From Phoenix dactylifera (Eukaryota; Streptophyta; Magnoliopsida; Arecales; Arecaceae), in assembly GCF_009389715.1 (NCBI RefSeq), contig NC_052409.1, positions 5,569,775 through 5,633,774 of the forward strand: a stretch of 64,000 nucleotides of DNA, read 5' to 3'. The first letter of the stretch is position 1. Each line of letters starts with the position of its first letter. A program made the translations under genes and the position numbers. Shown piece by piece: positions 47,501 to 57,520 of the stretch. The notes under the pieces are model-generated. The model was not told the DNA's origin and made no database searches. It saw only the letters and a program-made list of their open reading frames with translations.

Positions 47501-50500
47501 TGCAAGTGCTAAGTTAGAGTCTCTAATTTTTAAATTACATAAGATATAGTGTCTCCAGTATCATCTTTGGAAACAGTAATGTTATTCTGTAAATTTCCCA
47601 AGTTTCTAGTAATAAAGCTCACCAATCAGAATGTTGTGCAATAAAGGATGTACAGTACAATTTACAGTAAGAAGCAGCAATATAACGTAACATTACACTA
47701 CATATAATCAGACCGGCAACAGTAACATAATACTTATATAATATGTTCAAACAGTATAGCCCTTGGAAATTAAAGAAGAGAATTGGCAACAAAAATCATC
47801 AAAAGGTCGAGTGAGAAAAATCAAGAAAAGAAGATGAATATGCCAGAGATTTAACATGTTGAGTTGAAGTTGCAACAAAAAAAAGTGAAAAGTAGAGTAA
47901 GGAGTGACATCTTGGAGAAGTTGTGCAGCAGAGATCTGATGAGGCTTAATTAAAGACAATGATGGACTGAGATGAAACAGGCATGTGCAATAAAGATCTG
48001 AGGAAGCCTTGATCAGGAGAGGTGCTTGAATCTAGTCTAAGGTTCTAAAATAGATGAGGAAAGGAAGACTTAAGCTAACAGAAAGGAAGTTATGAGTAAA
48101 GGAACTAGAAAAGCTCCATTAACATTGGACTATCTAAGGTAGCCCTTAAATAAGAATGACTAGGAAATCGCAACTCATAAGGACCGAGGAGGATGAACAT
48201 AATTATGTTATCTTAATAGTGTTTTCTCATTGTTACCTTGTGTTCTAGGTTTGCAAATACAACGTTTTATGCACATCTATGATTTGTTATCAAAATAAAC
48301 CAAAAAAATTCAAGCCTCTATAATAACTAATCATTTATATTTATGTCCAAGTAGTGCTTGTTTATCATCACAAATGTACCCAAAAATAGTCTGCCACAGA
48401 AAATAAAAGATTTTAGCTTATGTTCACATATTCTTAAACATTCATCAACATATTCCACTCTAGATGTGTGACAATGGCTGCATTATACCAACATGGTACA
48501 CTTATCAGGTATCATTGACCAAAAAAGTATAACATGCCTTCGCACCCTTGTTTACCTAACACTTTTAAATCAAAGCCTCTTTCTTTTCAGAGCAATGAAA
48601 AAGAACAACGAAAATGCATAAAGAAAGTACTCCATACTATACATCTTTCCAATATCCCCATCCTGCCCCTACCTCAAAACTTATTGCCTACTCCTACATA
48701 CTGCCACTCCAGAATGTCTCTACAAAGAAGAGACATTGAATATATTGAATGCCCTACCCCCGCCAAGCCTGCAAAATCTACCATTAATTAACCTTCTCTA
48801 ACATAAACACCAGAGCCTATTCTGTTTAAGTACAAGGTTCATCTTTCTGAAATTTCCAATGCTAGATCATACTATCTATTTCATTGGAATCACAAACATA
48901 ACCAACATGACAAGGGCTCCATTTTATTTTTCCACCATCCTTCCTCATAAAAATCTCCATTAATGGCTTCCAAGGTGCATTACTAAAATTTTTCATTGAT
49001 AAAATGAAACATAAAGATATCTGCCATTACAAGTTGATCAGGTCTCTCCACCAAAAATTTCTAATTTTTTCAGATTGTAAAAATGAAAGTGCCTCAAGGA
49101 AATCCTAGATATTTAAACAAAAGATTCCACCATGCAGCCCATGGAATCATTTAGCACAACCTTACAGCGATCACTTCCACTGAAGTTGACCTAAGACCTG
49201 GAAGTTTGTGATAAGAATTCATCAATAATTAATAAACTCTACTTCATAAAAAAAACTAGGTATTATGCTGGAAATAAGAACAGGACTAACCTCAAAAAGA
49301 TTAGATTAGCAGTCACAATGTGCCATATAATTTACAAAAGAAAAAATGAAAAAGGAGATCCTCTAATCCTAGAGCCTTACACGCTTCAGAGAGAAAGCCT
49401 TTGGGAAGCCGGAGGCACAAACAGAAAAAAGAAAGATATAGGAGTAAAAGAAACCTAAGATACAAACCAGTTCAGCTGATACATCAAGTTTCTCTAGACT
49501 AGATTTGTAGGTGAAAATCTTGAGTCTTATGGCAACTCATAAAGCTCCCAATTTGTCAGAACCAAATCGTCAGTTATTACAACAAACCTTAAAATTCAGA
49601 ATGGCATGCAAAACTGAATCACAGGCTCATACACAATAAAATGGTCAATAAAATAAATTAATGGTCTTTTTGGGTACATGCGAATCTGTAACAGATGGAT
49701 CAGTTAACTTTCTAGGATCTCTTGAGATTAACAAGATCAAGAATGACAGGCTCTCTTTAATGCTACAAGTTGAGCCAAAAACTAGAAAATCTTCAATCAA
49801 ACTCCTTCATATTTCCCATAACTATAACAAGAATTTCAAATGTAGGCTTTTGCACATCAGGCTAAAACCACTCATAGCACTATGTTGCCTCAACAAAATC
49901 AAGAATATTATAATTTTAATACCCAAATTCCATAGAAAACCTAGGCACTAAGGAAAGTTTGTCAAGAAATGGCATAAGTAATGTGAACATTACATATGAC
50001 ATATTTGAAATTTCAAAACATAGTGTGAGGTAAAACGATCAAGCTAGAAATGAAGAACAGATGCATGAAGATTAAATTACGTCAGAAATACTTACATAGC
50101 CAAGAAGTGCTGATAAGAGTAAGAACATGAAACCTGTAAGTGTGATCTGGAAAGTACATTAACAGGGTTACTGCCCCTATAGTAAAATTGATGATGTGGA
50201 AGAATTTGTAATAAAGGAAGCGATGGAAAAAAAGTTCTTACCATGTTCGGACTGGAGCATCCCCCCAAAAAAAGGAAAAAAGAAAGTAGACTAATGTCAG
50301 AGATATCCAATGAAGAAAACTTATAACGTGTAATTTATATAGATTTAGAATCATCCTATCTTTAGTGAGTGAAGGAATAGCAGTTATAACTACATCATGA
50401 CTATTGTAATGCAAAAAAATCATCCCAGAAAAACTGACATAAATCAGTGATATTACCAGAATCATAAAATTTAAAAGACATCTATATAGATTTAGTAATT

Positions 50501-52087
50501 TCACATCAAATTTTTCAGAAGAAAGCTTCTTTGCTGATGCATATCCAAAGATCAAGTCAAAGCAAAAAGCATAGTTGTCTACAGTGTGGCTACATCACAA
50601 ATATATAAGCTCATCATCTTGCTATTTGTATGCTTTCATTTTCATGAGTCTGTACATGGATTTTATTTATATAGAGTATATACATGAGGAGTCTAGTCAC
50701 AGTTCTGTGGACATTGTAGGTGTTTGCGTTCGCCCTGAATTCTTGATCGATACAACATTTGCTCCAACACTTTTTGCTGAAATGCCAAGGTATAGAGAAT
50801 AAAACTCTCTCTCTCTCTATCTCTATCTCTCTCTCTCTCTAGGTTTAACCTCAAACTAGGAAATGCATTATTTGGATTACCTAATTTAGTCCAATCTCCA
50901 TCATTAGATTGAGCTTTGAATGCCTTATCAACTTTGGTGCAGTTTAACCAAGACCGATTATCATCAGATATGGCCGATGAGCCAATAAAGAGAAAAAAAG
51001 ACAACTCCCACTTCACACAATATAGCGAACTGGAGTTTCCAGTTCATATTCTTCAGGTCATAATATTACTATTCTTCCTATTCTTCAGGTCATAATATTA
51101 CTAAAGATTAAGTATAGAAAGTTTCCCTTTTAAAGGGAAGAAAAGAGTAACAGTAATTGATCCTTCCATATATATTCAGCCAAACATTGACCTCATGATA
51201 TAATATTTGAAGCTTCCTATTGGACTTTCTCAAGAATGAAATGTTTTCCTACATGCAAAAGAGCACACTTCATTGTTTTAAAAATAGGCAGAAATATAGC
51301 AGGAATTAGCATAAAAAGCATGTGGAAAAAGATCCATTCATAAATGCAAATGTTTATAATAGAGAAGACAGGTGAAACTATTAAATCTCTTGATAGAAAT
51401 GCTAATTTACTTTGCTAAACTTTCTAGTTCTCCAAGAAGTAACCAAATATCAATACTTAAGAATAAATTCCTTTAATAAGCAGAGATGAAATCCAAATGC
51501 TTTTTCCAGGTCGAATTTAGGGGGGGGGGGGGGGGGGGGGGGAATCATTCCCAGAAAGTTTGAATAATCTGTGCAGATGAAAACCTAAGACCTGAAAGTT
51601 CTTCGAATCTCTTCAAAAAGAAGAAGAAGAAGAAAAGATCTCAAAAGATAACAACATTAGGACGCTTATGCTCTAAGACTGCCAAATTCTGAGCAGAAAA
51701 AGAACCCTTCTTGTCCATATTCACTCCATCTATATTTATTATTTCAAGCAATCAGCAACGTATTGATTTCACACGTGCAATATTTAAAATTTATGGTATA
51801 TCATGATGCATCATCATATTGTAAAGGTTAATGTTATAAACAATCATAAACATGATGGATAAATTTTCAGAAGAGAAAAACAAGCGTTCGGTAAACGGAT
51901 ACGACTTAAGCAGCTATTTTTCAATCAACAAGGATCAACAGAAAACTCACGGCATCCAAAGAGGGAAGAGGTTCACGCAGCGACTCCAAAAGGGCTGCAA
52001 GATATATTTCGCGACCAGCGAGTTGTCCACGCCACTGTACTTGTACTTGTTCAGCGTCGCAACACCATGGTGCCCTATGTATCCCAT
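35542..52087 (-). CDS. AAPT: Aminoalcoholphosphotransferase (choline/ethanolamine phosphotransferase), 17 exons
   Basis: Minus-strand coding exons: 51951-52087, 50242-50251, 50096-50146, 47087-47164, 46755-46830, 46641-46663, 46450-46550, 43134-43228, 42923-42991, 39469-39538, 37763-37826, 37650-37690, 37470-37554, 36692-36754, 36399-36457, 36237-36289, 35542-35627. They join in frame to 1161 nt, encoding 386 aa, close to the usual 389. The enzyme transfers phosphocholine or phosphoethanolamine from the CDP-alcohol to diacylglycerol, the last Kennedy-pathway step, in ER or Golgi membranes. The protein starts [19 protein letters not shown]. The CDP-alcohol phosphatidyltransferase signature D-G-x2-A-R-x8-G-x3-D-x3-D is complete at residues 98-120. 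Multiple hydrophobic segments follow (e.g. [25 protein letters not shown]), and it ends [11 protein letters not shown]. All introns fit GT-AG. A splice acceptor CAG lies directly before the ATG, indicating an intron in the 5' leader. The gene appears intact. Confidence 0.97.
39539..42922 (-). other. AAPT intron 9 (3.4 kb)
   Basis: AT-rich intron. Near 40170-40340 it contains GGTACGGCGCATACTGTGCT and scattered GTAC motifs, resembling a decayed member of the GGTACC-type repeat. No coding feature supported. Confidence 0.6.
43958..44873. mobile_element. GC-rich GGTACC-type insertion in AAPT intron 7
   Basis: A 0.9-kb block unlike the surrounding AT-rich intron is bounded by a 10-bp direct repeat TGCTCAAGAG (43958-43967 and 44864-44873), which looks like a target duplication. 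It begins with many GGTACC/GAACCG motifs, contains a CT-rich core (44260-44535), and ends in a 25-bp minisatellite. There is no recognisable transposase and no clear terminal inverted repeats. A 9-10-bp duplication would suit a Mutator-like non-autonomous element, but class assignment is inference. Confidence 0.6.
44671..44845 (+). repeat. Minisatellite, 7 x 25 bp
   Basis: Seven head-to-tail copies start at 44671, 44696, 44721, 44746, 44771, 44796 and 44821. Each opens GGTGCAGGCTGAACC and closes GGTCGGAACC. No difference between copies was seen, so the expansion is recent. Because 25 is not a multiple of three, long open frames arise on the minus strand; they are artefacts. Confidence 0.95.
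46641..46663 (-). other. 23-nt micro-exon of AAPT (exon 6)
   Basis: It encodes the end of the catalytic signature: it completes Gly118 and supplies Cys-Asp-Ala-Leu-Ala-Cys-Ala, including the final catalytic Asp120. It is flanked by 91-bp and 90-bp introns. Skipping would remove an essential Asp and shift the frame. Confidence 0.92.
47165..50095 (-). other. AAPT intron 3 (2.9 kb)
   Basis: AT-rich intron between the exon ending LLGY and the exon starting IYSPHL. No embedded gene, RNA or transposon end was recognised. Confidence 0.75.
50242..50251 (-). other. 10-nt micro-exon of AAPT (exon 2)
   Basis: The minus strand reads CAG|TCCGAACATG|GTAAG. Exon 1 ends after two bases of a Pro codon (CC), and these ten bases complete it to give Pro-Pro-Asn-Met before exon 3 (Ile-Thr-Leu-Thr). 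Skipping it would shift the frame. The resulting peptide PLWMPPNMITL is the conserved junction of AAPT proteins, which strongly supports the exon. Confidence 0.93.
50252..51950 (-). other. AAPT intron 1 (1.7 kb)
   Basis: Contains a CT microsatellite at about 50804-50841, a tandem 28-bp repeat near 51045-51100 (ATTCTTC(A)GGTCATAATATTACT), and a 23-base G run at 51520-51542. No genes seen. Confidence 0.75.
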
Positions 52088-52640
52088 CTGCAACACAACG
52101 AAAACTCGAATTTCTAGTTTAGTGCAAAACTTTCACATAACGAGGCAGGAGGATAGAATTGAAACTCAAAAGGGGGAAAAAGAAAAAAAGACAAAAAATA
52201 CATCTCGAATCCCACACACACAAAAAAAAAAAAACAATGGCGGCAGCGATCTTTTTCGCCAAGAACAGGAAAAAGCCATTCCCAAGAACGAAGTAACAAA
52301 TCAAATCATGTGATCAAAAACTTCGATAATATAGCAAAAATCCAAGAAACTTGATTGTAAATCTCACGAAACCACTCATGGAAAGGAAAGAAGGAACGGT
52401 GAAAAAGCAGGATAATAGATTAAACGTAAAGGGATCGAAGACCACATCAAAGGAGGGGGGAGTTAGGGTTCGATGGCCACGAACCGTGGAGTTTGGGGAT
52501 CGCGCGACCGAGAAAAAGGCCCCTCTTTTGCGAAAGGGGACAGGAGAGCCTAGAGAAGGGACCGGCGATGGGAGGGCGCTTTCGTTTCGTCCTCTCTTAA
52601 CGAGGAGAGAGGGAGTCTTGGGAGGCGAACGAGTGGGCGA
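52088..52640 (-). promoter_or_regulatory. AAPT 5' leader, probable leader intron and proximal promoter
   Basis: The minus-strand sequence directly before the ATG is TTGTGTTGCAG, a good splice acceptor. A fitting donor GTGAGA lies at 52362-52367 (TTTC|GTGAGA), suggesting a 280-bp leader intron. If that splice is used, the upstream ATG at 52377-52379 would join in frame and could add Met-Ser-Gly-Phe to the protein. A telo-box-like AACCCTAACT (minus, 52461-52470) and GC-rich sequence to 52640 fit a leader and core promoter. Transcript evidence is absent. Confidence 0.5.
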
Positions 52641-52734
52641 ATAGGAAATAAAAGAACCTGAAAAGGCCTGGGGCCCACGGAAACGGCTGAATAATGAATT
52701 TTGTTTGATATTTTATGTGTTTGTATCTATTTAT

Positions 52735-52860
52735 CTTTTTTTTTTTTTTTTTTAAGGGAGGGGAATTAACCCCACCCGCGTAGCAGCTCCCACTGGGCTG
52801 CTCTTCCACTAAGAAATATCCGATGCGGGCAGATAATACACTCATACCCTCCCGGGCCTC
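52735..52860 (-). mobile_element. Possible SINE-like sequence with poly(A)
   Basis: A T run at about 52737-52754 is a poly(A) on the minus strand. Upstream of it on that strand are GAGCAGCCCAGTGGGAG and GGTGGGGTTAATTCCCC, which resemble pol III A and B boxes at about tRNA spacing. The B-box match is imperfect and no target duplication was identified, so a different retroposon or chance is possible. Confidence 0.35.
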
Positions 52861-55800
52861 CCCCGACCTGTGGAGAGCCCCACCAATATGGCAGGTCCTT
52901 CCACATGTTAATACGTCGGCGGACTAGACGGCGACTCTACCGGACAAACTAGGCGGAAGGCATCTGGTCCTGCATTTAATCGACGCCCACATATTTTGAA
53001 TCTGGGCCACTCCGATGAAATTTTAGCCCCATTCCAACTGTCCTGCTACCTTGGTTCTATTTATCTTCGTTTGTGGGCCATAAAATAAAGTGGGGTGTAA
53101 TTAGAGGAGGGATTGGCCGACGCAGGGCCAGCTCATGGGATCCATGAAAAGCTGCAGGTATTAATGGTGCATCCATTTGCATGTTAGAAGGCCTACGCTT
53201 GTCAAGAAATCAACAACCATCCCTATGTTGTGTTACCAAATGATCTGTTAAGCATTAATCCAAACCCTCCATGCAATCTCAATTGGGTTTAAGAGTGCAG
53301 CTGTCACATAGAAATGTTGCATTAAAGAAAAAACTTATGTTGGTGACATGTAACTTTCCTTATTTGTGCATCAATTGCCAATTTATACTGTACAAGCTGA
53401 AATGATTGCTCCAAGCAGGAGAGTTTTCTGTTCTCTTCTGAGACACCCTTGTAAGCCCAGCTTCTTAAGTCACAGTTGGATTAATTGCATAGTTTTGGAC
53501 TTGCATTCGAGCTCCATCAAGAAAAAGGAACATTAATTTATATAGAGATACATATACACATCAAGCTTAATTAAGCTTGTTTGGGCTTGTGTTTGTTCGG
53601 GCTCAATTGAAGTTTAACTCCAAGCACGAAACTTTGGATCGGGCTTAGGTGATAAAAGATTTGTTCTTCGATGTGGTCTAAAATTTTCCCTGATCAGCTG
53701 CAGAAAAAACTCCAATACTTGCTACAATAACATCAGCTTTCTGATAAGCTAACTTTTCTCTGGTCAAGACCCAAATGATACTGCTTGCAAGATCTCGGTA
53801 GGCAAACACATGCATAAAAATCTTGGAAAATTCACTCACATAACTCCTCTTTTCAACAATGCACGATATATGTTTAAAGCTATACTTTTATGTTTGAAGT
53901 TACACCTTAAAATATTTTCAGTAAAGCTATTAAGTTGGCTAATGTTGATTTCAAAAGGCTTAGCGTGAGACCTACGAGAATATATGCGGATGCCTGAGAA
54001 AGCTTCTTTCCACTCTGTACATCTTTTAAAAGCGTTGACAACCACTTTCTTCATTCTTTTTGGGTACTAGATTCGATTTATATAATTTTTTTATTTTTTT
54101 AATCATGGACCCTGAAACTTTTCATATTGCTCATCCCCAGAGAGAGCAGAAGAAAAAAACCATTGCTGGGCTTCCAGAAAATATTGGAAATAAGAAGAGA
54201 AAAAGTAACTCTAACTGGAGATCAAGTTATTGACTGTTGTTGACCATACCATGGTACATCCCATCTCAGCTTGTTAGAAGCCAATCAGCCATGCCACTAG
54301 GAAACTGGCTTCCTACTTGCTCATACATCAACTTAGATACCTACCTGTATGTGGAGGCAACGATCCTAGCCTGCACCATCTCAGTTCTTATATTTCATCC
54401 AATTTGATCTTCATATCATCCAATTTGACAGGTTAGTGACAATTAAACCGATGAGAAACATAAACTCCATATTTGCGATTTTTCAGTCTCCAAACGACTC
54501 ATCAAAACAAATTGACAAGCAAGTGCTGGAAATTGGAAAACAAAATCATGCATCTCTTTATCCCCGGGATGGTAACCAGTGACCACAACTTGTTCATTGT
54601 AAACACGAGCAAACTGGGTACCTGTGAGTGAATAGGTTGCTTGGCCCTGGGCCCCATCAACCCTGCTTGAAATCTGATGGAATTGAATATAATCTAAACT
54701 TCATGAGTAAGTGCATTTCGTTGGCTGTTTGTGAAACACGCACAGAAAAACAGAGCAGAGGTAGAGTAGAAAGAAGAAGAAAGAAAGAAACAGAAGAAAT
54801 GAAATAAATGCAGAGTACCTATCTTTTTTACTACAATCATCATGTTCAAAAGGTTTACTTTTTTTTAAAAAAAAACTCGAATATGAATTTCTATGTTTGT
54901 TCAAGTTGGTCCCAAAATCCATTTGGCAGGTAGCTCAACAATCAAACTGCAAGCTGCTGCGAATAGGATTCACGACTTCTTGATAAAAAGCATTTTTCTG
55001 CAAAGCTGGAAAGGAATATAGCAAGATTTCAAATGGCCAGTAATGTATATCCAGCATCAGATAATCCCCTGTTACCTATTCTATGACATAATATCTACTG
55101 CTCCATTCATATTTTAGACAAAGAAATTTGACTATCTTTTTTAATCATAAACATATGCTTTTGTGTAATTCTTGTACAACATCAAGTAGTGGATTCACAC
55201 CAAGTTAATATCCACCTGCAAGAAAGGTGAAAGGTCAAGCAACAAACTGTACTTGGAGTCTGTTTTGGCCGAGGCTTTACAGTGGTTGATGAGGCATTAC
55301 CCCATCGCATTGGACTGATCCACTGCAATGAAACTCGGTTGAAATGGCGAGAAAATTTTCCCAAAAAGGTGACAGCTAGCATCTTATAATAATAAAGGGG
55401 ACAGAAGAACTGTTCCACAAAGGTACTAAGATATAATGTTTAAGATTTAGTAGGAAATAAACAGCAAACTGCAAAACTTAATAAGATTGGTAGCTGCAAC
55501 AAGCTCATATTTGTGGAAACGAGAACAAAATGAGATAAGTGGATCAAGGTTATTACAAATATTTCTCTTTTCTTTGTATGCATAAGGGAGTAGCTTGCGA
55601 AACATTGGAAGTCATACAAATCAGAGTAACAGCAAATAGGCTATTAAAGGAGGAATCTGCAACCTCAGTGACCTACGCTCCATGAACAAGCCCATGAAAC
55701 ACCCACAGGTCACCTTTTGAGTTTGTAAACTAAAAAGCAATGGAAAAACAACACCGAAATATGCATCATGGATATGACCACAGAATCCCAGAGGATCAAC

Positions 55801-56714
55801 TGTAATAACCACTGGAGGTAAAATAGACTTCAAAGTGCAATATATGCACTATAGGTTTGGTTCAGAAGGTACCATTGCACTAAAGGTTTCATGTATAGAA
55901 TACATGTACATACTTTATAACATACAATGATACAAATATAACTACAGACTTTATAACATACAGATACAACCACACCCATGCAAACGAATGACCAAGAGGT
56001 TCTTGCAAGTTCTCAAAAATCACCTCCTTAGACTCAAGGAGACCAAGGGGTTTCAAACGAAAGATCACCAAAGATCAAGAATTCAGCAGCTGAATACATG
56101 TCCGATTTTGTTTTGTGTAAAACCAAAATTTTAGAAAATTCCCATGATTGGAAGACATGGCAAAAGTTGTTAGGCTAAAGAAGAAGTTAAGTAAGACTAA
56201 TTATAATGCATATGCAAATGCATGTAGTTGCTAAAAATTTTAGATTTGAGATAATTTTCATTAAAACTCAATTCTATTTTTCTTTAAAAAATTGATAATT
56301 AAAATTTTCTAATACATTATTTCTCTTTTTTCCTTTGGTTTAGAAGTATCTCTGTTCCTCCTATAGGCAAAAATCTTGGAGACTGAATACAGTAAGATAT
56401 CTTCCCTAGAAGTTTTTTTTACTTGTTAAATTAGATTTTCTCTCAGCTATTGGTTTGTAAGTATTAGTGGGTCTTCTTTTAACTTAAAAATCCCTTTTCC
56501 GATAGAAGTCTAACATGACTTATGCACTGCAAAAGCGAAATCTAACTGGATTATTATTAATATATTCTAATTATTTAACAGAGCAATCTGATAAGGGATA
56601 TTTTTGAAAATAAAAAAAATCAAAAATTTAAACTGCCTTTTCATAGTTTGGGTGAAACACCAAAGATCTCTTCGGAGACGTATGATAAAATTGTAACGAT
56701 ACAGAGTAGGTTAG
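52861..56714. other. Spacer between AAPT and the PAT10-like gene
   Basis: No gene could be supported. A GC-richer segment at 52861-53060 adjoins the SINE-like sequence. AGCTTAATTAAGCTT near 53562 is a palindrome. Minus-strand open frames near 53.9, 55.3 and 55.7 kb show no family signature. The remainder is AT-rich. Confidence 0.35.
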
Positions 56715-57005
56715 CATCGCCCCTGTGCGCTTGGATGATGTGCATAAATTGAGAAATGGTCTAAATTTTTGGGCGATGGTTGATAGTGGGATGGCCTTAC
56801 AGGCTAAGCAGGTGTACAGAGAGGCCAACAGAGTAACGGATTGGATAACTTTTTACGTGGCCAATCACTCCAGAGATACTCTTTGGATGGAGAAGAAACG
56901 GTTATCCAGTGCGCTCCGGAACTTGTTGCTTTTTGACTTTTTTGGGTATATTCATACATGCACTGTATGATATATCCGTCCTAGCAGCAAGGAAAAAAAA
57001 TAAAA
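56715..57005 (+). mobile_element. LINE remnant E: RNase H-like 3' tip with poly(A)
   Basis: The plus strand reads LNFWAMVDSGMALQAKQVYR, then EANRVTDWITFYVANHSRDT, the C-terminal tip of the RNase H-like domain. It continues through a 3' tail like that of remnant A (DFFGYIHTC... versus NFLGCIYTC...), ending in an A-rich tract at about 56991-57008. It is a strongly 5'-truncated insertion and its nearest relative in the window is remnant A. Confidence 0.85.
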
Positions 57006-57008
57006 AAA

Positions 57009-57520
57009 TTAGATGGTTTGGATATGAAACACAATTTCCAACTAGATTCTGATTAGGTGGGGTAAGATTTGAAGATGTAGTCCAGCTGACGAGGTTTATT
57101 AAGATCACCGGATCACTTCAGTATCAGATGCATGGTTCTCCTTGGAAGCGAGGGCAAGAGTTGGGCTGGGCTGGGCCGGAATGTTCATTCGTCGGTCCCA
57201 CCACGACCACCAGCTCAGCCGACGACCATCCATCAATCCCTCCAAGCATCCGGCGTATCAGCTACATATCTCGAAACAGTAAAACATCACACCGCCCACT
57301 CTAAGGTCATCATCAGCTGCCCTAACCCTTCGAACACTGCGGGCCCCACACGCCCAACTGGTCCGTGTCATCCAGACGGCCGTCCTAGCTTCACACCGCT
57401 ATCACCGCCGTCCAGCCGATCTGCTGATCCCTATGGAAATCATTCGTTTAGGATAAATTGGCCGCCCGGTGAACAATCCGCCCGTTCACCTGATATTTCC
57501 CTTCCGATGCCTCGATTCCG
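57009..57520 (+). promoter_or_regulatory. Upstream region of the PAT10-like gene
   Basis: GC content rises from about 57130 and the sequence is CCG/CCA-rich, consistent with promoter and 5' leader. An ATG at 57507-57509 opens an out-of-frame three-residue-plus reading frame that stops at once. No TATA box was assigned. Confidence 0.4.
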
